Source: Terriglobia bacterium (GTDB lineage: Bacteria; Acidobacteriota; Thermoanaerobaculia; Thermoanaerobaculales; Thermoanaerobaculaceae). From it: DNA of 64,000 nucleotides. A program made the position numbers and the translations under genes. Positions 40,574-52,108 of this stretch are shown in pieces; the stretch's first letter is position 1, and every line of letters begins with the position of its first letter. The notes under the pieces are model-generated. The model saw only the letters and a program-made list of their open reading frames with translations. It had not been told where the DNA came from and made no database searches. The stretch spans positions 294,001 through 358,000 of the forward strand of contig JAIQFQ010000001.1 of assembly GCA_020073245.1 (NCBI GenBank), written 5' to 3'.

Positions 40574-42463
40574 TTACCGGCCGCGAACCGCGGTAAGCGA
40601 GAATCGCGGCACCGACTGCTCGCCGTCCATCTCGATCTTGAGTGCGTAACGTCCTCCGTTCTCAAGGCGTGCCGGCAGAGTCTGCTCTCCGAGCAGGGCG
40701 CCGCCACTGTCTCTGAGCCGCACGATCAGCGAGTGGTCGCCGGCCCGAACCCTGAACGCGTCCTCGATGATGCCCGAGCCCTTCTTCTTGATGCCAAGCA
40801 GGCCCTTGACGCGGAAATCGAACCCCTTCTCGGCGAGCGGCTGACCGTCAAGTTCGACCGTCAGCCTCCCAACGGAGAGCGGGCAGTTGAAGTAGAGCTC
40901 GACCCGAGCATCCCCCACGGGTGCAGCGGGGGCCGGGGTCGGCGTCGCGGCAGAGGCGGGTGCGCGCACCAGCTGGGCCCGCGGCATCCTCTGGTGCTCG
41001 CGCGCGAGGTCGAGGAAATCCTCCGCGACGCGATCGCCCGGGACCAAATCCAGGACCTGCTGGAACCGGCTCTGGGCCTCACGCCACTGTCCCGTCTTCA
41101 GCAGCTCCTTCCCTTCCTCCCGCAGCACGGCCGCTCGCCGATCGCGGAGGGACGCCTCACGCTGGTCAACCTGCTCGTCCATGGCCTGTGCTCGCAGCGC
41201 GCGGGCGAGCGAGCTGTAGGGTGCTTCCTCCAAGACAGATGCCACCAGGGCGAGTGCCTCCGCTGGCCTGCGGTCCGCGACGGCTTCGGCCGCCCTTCGC
41301 TGGGCGTCCGCCACCCTGTGCCGGCGCGCCGGCTCACCCGGCGCGGGCCCAACGAAAGGGTCGCGGTCCACCTTGCCGGCCAGCATCGCCAACACCAGGG
41401 CGGGCGGGACGATCACGGCCGCCAGCAGCACCGCGACCCACCGCCATTCGATCGGAAGACGCCAGATGCTCTCGCGTGGCTTCTCCACCCCCTCGCCCGG
41501 CTCGGAAAGCCGCGCGCCCGGGACCACGGAGGTGGCTCGAGTTGCTGTTGGCGTCGCGCCGACCGCGCCAGGTTCGACAGCGGCCGGCTGAGGGGGAGGC
41601 GGGGTGAACTGGCTGACATCCCCGGCCACACCGGCGAGCACTCGACGGAGGGCCTCCAGGGCGCGCGCAACGTCGCCGCCTCGTGCATACCGTCGGTCCG
41701 GGTCCTTCTCCAGCAGCTTGAGCACGATCGGGTTGAACGCCGGTGGCAGACCCGGGCGCACCTGCGAGGGGATTCGCGCGGGCTCGTGCACGATCTTGTA
41801 CGCAACCTCCGTCAGCGTGTGGCCTGGAAACGGGCGCTGTCCGGTCAACAACTCGAACAGCACGACGCCGAGCGAGAAAAGGTCGCTGCGACCGTCAACG
41901 ACGCCCCCCGCCACCTGCTCCGGCGACATGTAGTTGGGGGTCCCGATGAATTGTCCCGTGGCCGTGAGGTTGGAGGACTCCAGGCGCGCGACGCCGAAGT
42001 CCGTGATCTTCACCATTCCCTGTGGCGTAAAGAGAATGTTCGCGGGTTTGATGTCGCGGTGCACGACGCCCTTGGTGTGCGCGTAGTCGAGCGCTGCTGC
42101 AAGCGCTGCCGCGATGCGAGCGACCTCGGAGTACGCGAAGCCGTGCCCCGTGCGCAGAAACTCTCTGAGGCTGCGCCCCTCGATGTACTCCATCGCGATG
42201 AACGACAGCCCCGTCTCGTCGTCCACCCCCGCATCGAAAACCGTGACGATCCCCGGGTGGTTGAGGATTCCCGCCGCCTGAGCCTCACGCAGGAACCTCT
42301 GTCGAAACTCCTCAGCTTCCTCTGCGTCCTCCGGGATCGTGAGCGTCTTGAGTGCCACGCGCCGCCCGATAACGGGGTCGCGTGCCAGATACACGACGCC
42401 CATCGCTCCTTTCCCTAGGACCGACTCGATGACGTAGCGTCCCATCCGTTCGGGTTCCACCAC
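40574..42463 (-). CDS. Transmembrane Ser/Thr protein kinase (PknB type)
   Basis: 629 residues. Kinase domain at about 9-270: glycine loop LGKGAMGVVYLARD, VALKTL, HRDIKPANILF, DFGVARLESS, GTPNYMSPEQ, RSDLFSLGVVLFELLTG. All catalytic residues are intact. A Pro-rich linker (285-335) leads to one TM helix (about 343-365), then an outside part with two TPR-like helical pairs (380-500) and a C-terminal beta domain (515-629). It is co-transcribed with ftsB-like (5 bp upstream) and ppiA. Kinases near division genes often act on the cell envelope, but no substrate can be inferred here. Confidence 0.95.
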   Translation of the reverse strand: MVEPERMGRYVIESVLGKGAMGVVYLARDPVIGRRVALKTLTIPEDAEEAEEFRQRFLREAQAAGILNHPGIVTVFDAGVDDETGLSFIAMEYIEGRSLREFLRTGHGFAYSEVARIAAALAAALDYAHTKGVVHRDIKPANILFTPQGMVKITDFGVARLESSNLTATGQFIGTPNYMSPEQVAGGVVDGRSDLFSLGVVLFELLTGQRPFPGHTLTEVAYKIVHEPARIPSQVRPGLPPAFNPIVLKLLEKDPDRRYARGGDVARALEALRRVLAGVAGDVSQFTPPPPQPAAVEPGAVGATPTATRATSVVPGARLSEPGEGVEKPRESIWRLPIEWRWVAVLLAAVIVPPALVLAMLAGKVDRDPFVGPAPGEPARRHRVADAQRRAAEAVADRRPAEALALVASVLEEAPYSSLARALRAQAMDEQVDQREASLRDRRAAVLREEGKELLKTGQWREAQSRFQQVLDLVPGDRVAEDFLDLAREHQRMPRAQLVRAPASAATPTPAPAAPVGDARVELYFNCPLSVGRLTVELDGQPLAEKGFDFRVKGLLGIKKKGSGIIEDAFRVRAGDHSLIVRLRDSGGALLGEQTLPARLENGGRYALKIEMDGEQSVPRFSLTAVRGR

Positions 42464-42468
42464 GTCCC

Positions 42469-45456
<2,988 letters not shown>

Positions 45457-45486
45457 CGCCGCTCGCCGGGAGGCTACCACAACCGG

Positions 45487-46452
45487 TTGAAGGCGGGCAC
45501 GTTGGTGCTCGCTCTCCTGCCCGGCTGTGCGCCGCTCGCCACCCTGCCGGCGCCCCGCGTCGAGGGCGCGCCCGGCCAGCCTTGGCGGGCGGAACGGGAG
45601 GCCGTCGTGGCGCAGATCAATTCTGCCCGGGCCGAGGCCCGACTCGCGCCGCTCGCGTACGACGTCACGCTCGAACGGGTCGGGAACACCCACTGTGAGG
45701 TGCTCGTCACCGAGAGTGGCGAAGGGCACTTCTCGCGCAGCGGGGTGCCTCCGTACCTGCGCTACTTCCTGGCGGGCGGTCACGGGTTTCACCGGGAGAA
45801 CGCCACCATGTACTCGAGCACCTTGCCGCTGGCTCAGGGTGCCCTGGGAGGGATCCTCGCGCGCAGCGTCGCCTCGATGCTGGCCGAGGTCCCACCCGAC
45901 GACGGCCACCGTCGCGCTCTCCTGGACCGCGACGTCACCCACATCGGGGTCGGGCTCGCCGCGCGGGGCGGCGAGGTCCGCATGACCCACGAACTCGCCA
46001 CCGAGGCGGCGACGGCGTGGTCCGCGCCGCCGAGCGCCGCGAAGCCCCGGACCGGCATGGCGCTGGCCGGGAAACTGGCGCGACAGTGGCGGGCGGCGGC
46101 CGCAGAGGTGCTTTGGGAGCCCTTGCCGGAGCCACTGTCCGACATCCAGGCTCGCGTCATCCGTTCCTACAGCTACCCCGAACGCCGAGTTCTCTACCAG
46201 GCGAACCGAGCGGAGAGCGGCGGAGGTCCGGCGGCGATTCCTTTCACCGTGGACAGGTTCGGCAACTTCGCCTTGCGATGGTCCACCGGCCCCGCGGAAG
46301 GTGTCGAGATCGCCGTCATCCTTGCGATGAGAGAGGCCAGCAGCGAACTCGTCCCGGTTGCGGCCTCTGCTACCGTGGTCACGGTGACTGGCGACCTTCC
46401 ACCGGAGCTTGTGCTCTGGCGACGGCTGGCCGTCCCGATCGCCCATCCGTGA
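45487..46452 (+). CDS. CAP/SCP-domain lipoprotein
   Basis: 321 residues from a TTG at 45487, the only start that gives an export signal: MKAGTLVLALLPGCAPL has a lipobox (LLPGC, Cys near residue 14). The CAP domain (about 40-155) contains VVAQINSARAEARLAPLAYD, a central HFSRSGVPPYLRY in place of the usual GEN-like motif, and DGHRRALLDRDVTHIGVG. It lacks some canonical CAP histidines. A separate C-terminal region (175-321) has beta-rich segments of unknown role. It is a surface or periplasmic lipoprotein; function unknown. It starts 30 bp from divergent pgm and is followed 10 bp later by the cysteine desulfurase. Confidence 0.75.
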   Translation: MKAGTLVLALLPGCAPLATLPAPRVEGAPGQPWRAEREAVVAQINSARAEARLAPLAYDVTLERVGNTHCEVLVTESGEGHFSRSGVPPYLRYFLAGGHGFHRENATMYSSTLPLAQGALGGILARSVASMLAEVPPDDGHRRALLDRDVTHIGVGLAARGGEVRMTHELATEAATAWSAPPSAAKPRTGMALAGKLARQWRAAAAEVLWEPLPEPLSDIQARVIRSYSYPERRVLYQANRAESGGGPAAIPFTVDRFGNFALRWSTGPAEGVEIAVILAMREASSELVPVAASATVVTVTGDLPPELVLWRRLAVPIAHP

Positions 46453-46462
46453 GAGGTCAGGT

Positions 46463-47632
46463 GTGAGGCTGCCGATCTATATGGACCACAACGCCACGAC
46501 GCCCGTGGACCCCCGGGTCGTCGAGACGATGCTTCCCTGCTTCTCGGAGCACTTCGGCAACGCCGCCTCGCGAACGCATCCGTACGGCTGGGCCGCTTCG
46601 AAGCTCGTGGAGAACGCCCGCTCGTCGCTCGCGGCCGCCATCGGGGCACACACCGAGGAGATCGTCTTCACCTCGGGCGCCACCGAGTCGAACAACCTCG
46701 CGATCAAGGGCCTTGCCCTGGCGCTGAAGGGTCGGCGCGAGCACCTCGTGACCTGCGCCACGGAACACAAAGCGGTCCTCGACCCGACTGCCGCACTCGC
46801 CAAGGAAGGGTTCGCGACAACGGTGTTGCCCGTGGATGGTCGAGGTCGTCTCGACCTCGAGCGTCTGACCAACGCCCTCACGCCCGCGACGGCCCTTGTC
46901 TCGGTGATGCTCGCCAACAACGAAACCGGGACCGTCCACCCGATCGCCGCGATCGCCGAGGCCTGCCGGGAGCACGGCATCGCCCTGCACTGCGACGCGA
47001 CCCAGGCGGTCGGCAAGGTGGCGGTCGACGTGAACGGACTCGGCATTGACCTGATGTCGTTCTCCGCCCACAAGATCTACGGACCGAAAGGTGTTGGGGC
47101 TCTCTACGTGCGACGGCGAAAGCCCAGGCTGCACCTCGTCCCGATCCTCGACGGCGGCGGCCATGAGCAGGGAATCCGATCCGGGACGCTCAACGTGCCA
47201 GGGGCCGTAGGTTTCGCCCGCGCACTGGAGATCGCGCTCGCCCAGATGGCGGCGGAGAGCGCACGCTTGGCTGCCCTGCGCGACCGACTCGAATGTGCGG
47301 TCACGTCGCGCCTCGAGGGAGTGACCGTGAACGGCGACGCGGAGAACCGCATCCCGAACACGCTGAACCTGTCGTTCGCCGGCGTCGACGGTGCGGCCCT
47401 TCTCGTCGGGCTCAAGGAGGTCGCGGTCGCATCCGGGTCGGCATGCACGTCCGCCGACCCCAGGCCGTCGCACGTGCTAATGGCGATGGGCCGAAGCAAG
47501 GAACTGGCAAACGCCAGCGTCCGCTTCTCCCTCGGCCGCGGGAACACGACCGAGGAGGTCGACGTCGTGGCCGATGCGGTCGTCCGTGAGGTGGAGCGGC
47601 TACGGGCCAATTCGCCGCTCTGGCGGAAGTAG
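46463..47632 (+). CDS. Cysteine desulfurase (IscS/NifS family)
   Basis: 389 residues from a GTG at 46463 (GAGAGG six bases upstream). IYMDHNATTPVDPRV is the family start; TSGATESNNLAIKG and CATEHKAVLDP follow (PLP-stacking His); SAHKIYGPKGVGALYVR contains the Schiff-base lysine K204; GSACTSADPRPSHVLMAMG contains the active cysteine C328, at the same number as in E. coli IscS. It releases sulfur from cysteine for Fe-S clusters and tRNA thiolation. No scaffold gene (iscU/sufU) or mnmA is adjacent, so iscS versus nifS cannot be decided. Confidence 0.95.
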   Translation: MRLPIYMDHNATTPVDPRVVETMLPCFSEHFGNAASRTHPYGWAASKLVENARSSLAAAIGAHTEEIVFTSGATESNNLAIKGLALALKGRREHLVTCATEHKAVLDPTAALAKEGFATTVLPVDGRGRLDLERLTNALTPATALVSVMLANNETGTVHPIAAIAEACREHGIALHCDATQAVGKVAVDVNGLGIDLMSFSAHKIYGPKGVGALYVRRRKPRLHLVPILDGGGHEQGIRSGTLNVPGAVGFARALEIALAQMAAESARLAALRDRLECAVTSRLEGVTVNGDAENRIPNTLNLSFAGVDGAALLVGLKEVAVASGSACTSADPRPSHVLMAMGRSKELANASVRFSLGRGNTTEEVDVVADAVVREVERLRANSPLWRK

Positions 47633-47656
47633 CGGTTCGAAGGCAGGCGACGGTCG

Positions 47657-47753
47657 GGTCAAACGGAAACGGTCAAAGGTCAAACGGAAGACAGCGTGCT
47701 GGATCCGGGTCGTGCTGTCGTCTAGACTTCCCTTTGACGTTTGACCTTTCCCC
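47657..47753. repeat. Inverted heptameric repeats, GGTCAAA/CGGAAGA type
   Basis: Left arm in exact 7-bp register: GGTCAAA, CGGAAAC, GGTCAAA, GGTCAAA, CGGAAGA (47657-47691). Right arm reversed: ACTTCCC, TTTGACG, TTTGACC, TTTCCCC (47726-47753). ACAGC/GCTGT (47691-47695, 47714-47718) pair between the arms, so the RNA would fold into a long stem. It lies between the cysteine desulfurase gene and mfd. Confidence 0.85.
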
Positions 47754-47776
47754 TTCTTCCTCTCCCACATCCCCCG

Positions 47777-47806
47777 TTCGAACGCACGGACCGGGACGGG
47801 TACAAT
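47777..47806 (+). promoter_or_regulatory. Candidate mfd promoter
   Basis: TTCGAA at 47777-47782, an 18-bp spacer, and TACAAT at 47801-47806. The RNA start would be near 47813, 20 nt before the mfd ATG. It follows directly after the inverted heptamer repeat. Confidence 0.5.
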
Positions 47807-47833
47807 CTCCTTCCGGCCCGCCGCACCGGGCCG

Positions 47834-50800
47834 ATGGAGGCGAGGGCGGGCGAAGCGCCTGATGTGATCGCCGCCGCTGTGGAGCGCGTGCGCCGCAAGC
47901 TCCCCCCCGGGGAAGCGCCGCACGCGGTGGGTGGGGTGTGCCCAGCGGCACGCAGCCTCGCGGTAGCAGCGCTCGCGGCCGAACACGGCACGACGATCGT
48001 CATCGTTCCGACCGAGCGCGATGCCGAAGAGCTCGTCGCCGGTCTCGAGCTGCTTGCCCCCGAAGCTCCCACAGCCGCCCTGCCGGCCGAGGCCGTCGAG
48101 GCGTACTTGGGGCGCACCCCACCGCTCGGCGCGACGGCCACGGCGGCAACCGCGCTCGCAGGCCTCGCCGGAGGGCGCGTCCGGCTCCTCGTGGTGCCCG
48201 CCCGCCTCATGCCGTACCCGCTCCCCGAGCCGGAGTCGTTGCTGCGCCGCGCTCCCATCGTCCATGCCGGAACCCGGCTCGACCCCGGGATGTTCGCGCG
48301 TTCGCTGGTGGACGCCGGCTACCGCCGTGTCGAGGTCGTCGAGGAAGCCGGCGACTTCGCTATACGGGGTCAGGTGTTCGATGTCGGCACGCCCGAGCGC
48401 TTCGTCCGCATCGTGCTCGACGTCGACGCCGTCGAGACGATGCAGGAGTTTGACCCCAGCAGTCAGCGGTCGGCCGAAGAGATCTCTGAAGTCGCCGTCC
48501 CATCGTTGCGCCTCTTCCCGAGCGGAGACGACGCACGCGCGCGGCTTGCCGCGCAGCTCCGCCAGGAGGGGTGCACCGCAGCGACCGCAGCCGCGCTCGT
48601 GGGCAACGACTCGGCCCTCTGGGAAGGGTTCCTGGGCTGGACCGAGCCACACGTCCACGCCTGGCAACTGGCTACGAGCCTCATCGTGTGCGAGCGCGAT
48701 GCGGTGCGAGCCGAGATCGAACGGAGCTCCCAGGCCACCCGGCGGGCGCATGAGACGCTGGCGCGGGAAGGCACCGTCCTTCCGGCGCCCGAACGCTGGC
48801 TTGTCGCGGTGGACGAATGCATGTGGGCGCTCGACGCTGCGGACCGCATCGAGGAGCTGGCCCTCGAAGACGGCACCCGCTGGATCCGCGTCGCCACCGC
48901 CCCCACCCCCAACCTCGCGTCCCGTCCTCAGGCGCTGATCGACGAACTGCGCGCCGGAGCGGCCAAGCTCCAGTCGCAGGTGCTGGTCGCCGCCTCGGGC
49001 GGCGAGTCGCAACGTCTGATGCACCTGCTGACCGAGGCCGAGATCCCGGTCCGGCAGGGGTGGCCGCTCGATACGATCGTCGGGCTGGTACCCGGCCGCC
49101 TCGAGCGCGGCTTCGCCTTTCCCGAGACCGCACTGGTCGTATACGGTCGCGCCGATCTCACGAACCTACCCGCGCCGTCGCGTCAGCGCCGGTCCCTCGC
49201 CCGCGTGCTGGCCGAGATGCGGGACCTCGCGGTCGGCGACTTCGTGGTGCACGCGGACCACGGGATAGGGCGGTTCAACGGGTTCCGCACATTCGCCCTC
49301 GAAGGGGAGGAGCACGAGTGCGTTGAGCTCGAGTACGCGGGCGGCGGCAAGCTCCTGGTCCCTCTCGAGCGCGCCGACGTCCTCGAGAAGTACTCGGGCG
49401 CCGAGGGCACGCCGCCGCGCCTCGACCGGCTCGGGGGTTCGACGTGGGCCCGCACGAAGGCCAAGGTCAAGCGTGCCCTCAGGGACATGGCGGATGAGCT
49501 TCTCAAGGTGCAGGCCCAGCGCGAGTTGGCGGCCGGCTTCGCGTTCTCGAAGGACTCGCCGTGGCAGCGGCAGTTCGAAGAGGCGTTCGAGTACGAGCCG
49601 ACGGCCGACCAGGCGCAGGCGATCACCGAGGCCAAGCGGGACATGGAGTCGCCGCGTCCCATGGACCGGCTGCTCGTCGGCGATGTCGGATACGGCAAGA
49701 CCGAGGTCGCGATGCGCGCAGCGTTCAAGGTGGTGATGGACGGCAAGCAGGTCGCGGCGCTGGCGCCCACCACCATCCTGGCCGAGCAGCACCTCCGCAC
49801 GTTCGTGAGGCGCTTCGCCGGTTTCCCGGTCGAGATCCGCTGGCTTTCGCGCTTCGTGCCCGCCGCCGAGCAGCGGAAGGTCGTCGCCGGCGTCGCCGAG
49901 GGCACCGTAGACGTCGTGATCGGGACGCACCGCCTGCTGGCCAAGGACGTGCGCTTCCGCGACCTGGGGCTCTTGATCGTGGACGAGGAGCAGCGTTTCG
50001 GCGTTGCTCAGAAGGAACTCCTCAAGGCGCTCAAGTCGAGCGTGGACGTGCTCGCGATGTCCGCGACGCCCATCCCGCGCACGCTCAACCTGGGTCTTCT
50101 CGGCCTGCGCGACGTCTCGATCATCGAGACCCCGCCCCGGGACCGTCTGGCGGTGCAGACGCACGTCCTGCCGTTCCGCCGGGAGGTGGTCCGGGAAGCT
50201 GTCCTCACGGAGCTCTCGCGCGGCGGCCAAGTGTTCTTCGTGCACAACCGCGTGGTGTCGATCGCAGCCATGGCCGAGCTCGTGCGCCAGACCGTTCCGG
50301 AGGCGCGTGTAGCAGTGGCCCACGGACAGATGGACGAGCGGGCGCTCGAGAGCGCGATGGACGCGTTCCTCGAGGGCCGGGCCGATGTCCTCGTCGCCAC
50401 AGCGATCATCGAGAACGGCCTCGACATCCCGAATGCCAACACCCTGATCGTGAACCGGGCGGACCGCTTCGGCCTTGCGCAGCTCTACCAGCTGCGCGGT
50501 CGGGTGGGGCGCTCCGATCGCCTCGCGTTCGCCTACCTGCTGGTGCCGCCTGAGCGCTCGCTGAGCCAAGAGGCGCGCGCACGTCTCGCCGCAATCATGG
50601 AATTCGCCGACCTCGGAGCAGGGTTCAGGATCGCCGCGCGGGACCTCGAGATCCGGGGCGCCGGAAACCTGCTCGGCGCGGAGCAGCACGGCCACCTGCG
50701 AGCCGTGGGCTACGAGACCTACTGCCACCTGTTGGAGGAGGCGGTTCGGGAGCTCCGCGGTGAGGCGGCTCCACCGCCGACGACCTCCGTGGAGCTTCGG

Positions 50801-51214
50801 CTCGGCCTCGACCTGCGTCTCCCCGAGAGGTATATCCAGGAGGAAACGCTCCGTCTGGCTGTCTACCGACGCATCGCCGGCGCCCGCACCGATAGCGAGC
50901 TCGCATCCCTTAGGATCGAGTACGTCGACCGCTTCGGCCCTGCCCCGCCTCAGCTCGACCAGTTGCTGTTGCACCAGCGCATCCGCAGGCGCGCGGAGGC
51001 GATCGGCGTGACGAAGATCAAGCGCGGACCGCTCGGATGGGAGCTTGCGTTCGACCCCACGCACCCGGCTGCACACCCAACCGCCATGACCCTGCTGGAG
51101 GCCGCGCCGGGCTCCTCGCTCGCGCCCTCCGGCGTCCTGCGACTGCCATCCGCCGCCAGGGACACAGCCGCGGCGGCCGCCGCGCTTGTGGATTTGCTCC
51201 CGCCGCCGGCGTGA
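47834..51214 (+). CDS. mfd: Transcription-repair coupling factor Mfd
   Basis: 1126 residues from the ATG at 47834. UvrB-homology region at the N-terminus; RNA-polymerase-interacting domain near 460-520 (GDFVVHADHGIGRFNGFRT and VELEYAGGGKLLVPLERADV); then the RecG-like translocase: LVGDVGYGKTEVAMRAAF (Walker A), LAPTTILAEQH, VIGTHRLLAKDV, LLIVDEEQRFGVAQKE (Walker B, DEEQ box), MSATPIPRTLNLGL, GQVFFVHNRV, IIENGLDIPNANTLIV and QLRGRVGRSDRLAFAYLL. The C-terminal domain ends VDLLPPPA. It removes stalled RNA polymerase and recruits UvrA. Length and motifs are normal. Confidence 0.97.
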   Translation: MEARAGEAPDVIAAAVERVRRKLPPGEAPHAVGGVCPAARSLAVAALAAEHGTTIVIVPTERDAEELVAGLELLAPEAPTAALPAEAVEAYLGRTPPLGATATAATALAGLAGGRVRLLVVPARLMPYPLPEPESLLRRAPIVHAGTRLDPGMFARSLVDAGYRRVEVVEEAGDFAIRGQVFDVGTPERFVRIVLDVDAVETMQEFDPSSQRSAEEISEVAVPSLRLFPSGDDARARLAAQLRQEGCTAATAAALVGNDSALWEGFLGWTEPHVHAWQLATSLIVCERDAVRAEIERSSQATRRAHETLAREGTVLPAPERWLVAVDECMWALDAADRIEELALEDGTRWIRVATAPTPNLASRPQALIDELRAGAAKLQSQVLVAASGGESQRLMHLLTEAEIPVRQGWPLDTIVGLVPGRLERGFAFPETALVVYGRADLTNLPAPSRQRRSLARVLAEMRDLAVGDFVVHADHGIGRFNGFRTFALEGEEHECVELEYAGGGKLLVPLERADVLEKYSGAEGTPPRLDRLGGSTWARTKAKVKRALRDMADELLKVQAQRELAAGFAFSKDSPWQRQFEEAFEYEPTADQAQAITEAKRDMESPRPMDRLLVGDVGYGKTEVAMRAAFKVVMDGKQVAALAPTTILAEQHLRTFVRRFAGFPVEIRWLSRFVPAAEQRKVVAGVAEGTVDVVIGTHRLLAKDVRFRDLGLLIVDEEQRFGVAQKELLKALKSSVDVLAMSATPIPRTLNLGLLGLRDVSIIETPPRDRLAVQTHVLPFRREVVREAVLTELSRGGQVFFVHNRVVSIAAMAELVRQTVPEARVAVAHGQMDERALESAMDAFLEGRADVLVATAIIENGLDIPNANTLIVNRADRFGLAQLYQLRGRVGRSDRLAFAYLLVPPERSLSQEARARLAAIMEFADLGAGFRIAARDLEIRGAGNLLGAEQHGHLRAVGYETYCHLLEEAVRELRGEAAPPPTTSVELRLGLDLRLPERYIQEETLRLAVYRRIAGARTDSELASLRIEYVDRFGPAPPQLDQLLLHQRIRRRAEAIGVTKIKRGPLGWELAFDPTHPAAHPTAMTLLEAAPGSSLAPSGVLRLPSAARDTAAAAAALVDLLPPPA

Positions 51215-51235
51215 GGGACAAGGCGAAGGAAAGAC

Positions 51236-51263
51236 GTGGCCGGTGGTTCGTGGCCAGTGGTCG
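51236..51263. repeat. Heptameric tandem repeat, GTGGNCN type
   Basis: Four 7-bp units without gaps: GTGGCCG, GTGGTTC, GTGGCCA, GTGGTCG. The left flank AAAGAC and the first unit match the array at 31495-31509. The 9-mer AATGCGGGC is also repeated just downstream (51276 and 51294). Confidence 0.75.
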
Positions 51264-51402
51264 GCAGAGGTGTTGAATGCGGGCCATCAGCAGAATGCGG
51301 GCAGCCACGGGGTCGGCGTCGGCGTCCCCCCGGTGCGGAACCGATGTGGTCCAGATCACAGTAGCGGGACTCGGCGCCGGATAGCGTGGACCCGGAGGGA
51401 AG

Positions 51403-51921
51403 ATGAGAACGACCTGCACTTTCATCGTGCTGATCGCCTGGGCGGCGGCGCCAGCGCTGGCCCAGTCGGTCACACCCGCGCCGGTGTCCCTCGGGGGCGA
51501 CATCGGCGTCTTCGCCCCGTTCGAGAGCGGCTCGAGCGCCAGCTTCACCGGGCGGTTCACCGCCGACGTGTACTCTTGGGACAAGCTCGGGATGCGCTTC
51601 GCCGCCGGGTTCGCGAACCCGACCCTGGGCGACAAACCGTTCGACAGCCGGGCCAACCTCGTGTACGTCAGCGGCGGGCTGATCCAGCGCCTGGCGGCTT
51701 CCGCATACAACCCCTACCTGCACGGCGGTGTCGGGATCTACCACCTCTCGGGCGACCGGTCGGGGACCGACCTCGGGCTTTCCTTCGGCGGAGGGTTCGA
51801 GCTGCCGGTCAGGCTCAGGCGCGCGGTGCTCACGCCCGAATTGAGCGCCTACGTGATCTCAGGCGACGGTCCGCACTTCTCCCTGGCGCTCACGGTCGGG
51901 CTCCACACACGGCCGCGCTAA
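51403..51921 (+). CDS. Outer-membrane beta-barrel protein
   Basis: 172 residues. Signal peptide MRTTCTFIVLIAWAAAPALAQ (cleavage after ALA). The mature part is alternating hydrophobic/polar strands with glycines at turns (VSLGGDIGVFAPFESGSSA, SFTGRFTADVYSWDKLGMRF, YNPYLHGGVGIYHLSGDRSG, DLGLSFGGGFELPVRL, PHFSLALTVGLHTRPR), about eight strands, as in OmpA/OmpX-type small barrels. It ends in charged residues rather than the usual terminal aromatic. GGAGGGAAG precedes the ATG. Function unknown. Confidence 0.82.
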   Translation: MRTTCTFIVLIAWAAAPALAQSVTPAPVSLGGDIGVFAPFESGSSASFTGRFTADVYSWDKLGMRFAAGFANPTLGDKPFDSRANLVYVSGGLIQRLAASAYNPYLHGGVGIYHLSGDRSGTDLGLSFGGGFELPVRLRRAVLTPELSAYVISGDGPHFSLALTVGLHTRPR

Positions 51922-51926
51922 AGGCC

Positions 51927-51947
51927 GTGGTCCGGGGCCCGTGGTCG
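51927..51947. repeat. Heptameric tandem repeat, GTGGTCC type
   Basis: GTGGTCC, GGGGCCC, GTGGTCG in continuous 7-bp register, starting 6 nt after the barrel-protein stop codon. Same unit family as at 31470 and 51236. Confidence 0.6.
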
Positions 51948-51965
51948 TAAGAAACAGAAAGACAA

Positions 51966-52032
51966 GCAGAGGGGCCAGAGACCGTGCGGCCTCTATGGCT
52001 CCTCTGCCCCTCTGCCCCTCTGCTCGCAGAGG
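51966..52032. repeat. Hairpin-forming CCCTCTGC octamer repeat
   Basis: GCAGAGGGGC (51966-51975) is the exact reverse complement of GCCCCTCTGC, which occurs twice (52006-52015 and 52014-52023) as part of a CCCTCTGC tandem; GCAGAGG recurs at 52026-52032. The RNA could form two alternative 10-bp stems. It may serve as terminator for the barrel gene. Confidence 0.6.
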
Positions 52033-52075
52033 CTCTTTTCGTGGCGGGGCATCCACCCGGAAATCCCCGCTGCGC

Positions 52076-52081
52076 TAGAAT
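52076..52081 (+). promoter_or_regulatory. -10 box for the phosphofructokinase gene
   Basis: TAGAAT, 27 bp before the ATG at 52109; the RNA start would be near 52088. No clear -35 box is visible. Confidence 0.35.
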
Positions 52082-52108
52082 TCCTCCCTTAGGACAAGGA
52101 GCGATGGC

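Noticed and set aside
47641-47760. GGTCAAA motifs considered as nuclear-receptor-like or Zur/Fur-type operators
   Set aside because: The strict 7-bp tandem register and its recurrence between two convergent stops at 53326 fit a repeat element better than an operator.
49166-51076. 636-codon open frame on the minus strand
   Set aside because: Antisense of mfd; no motif.
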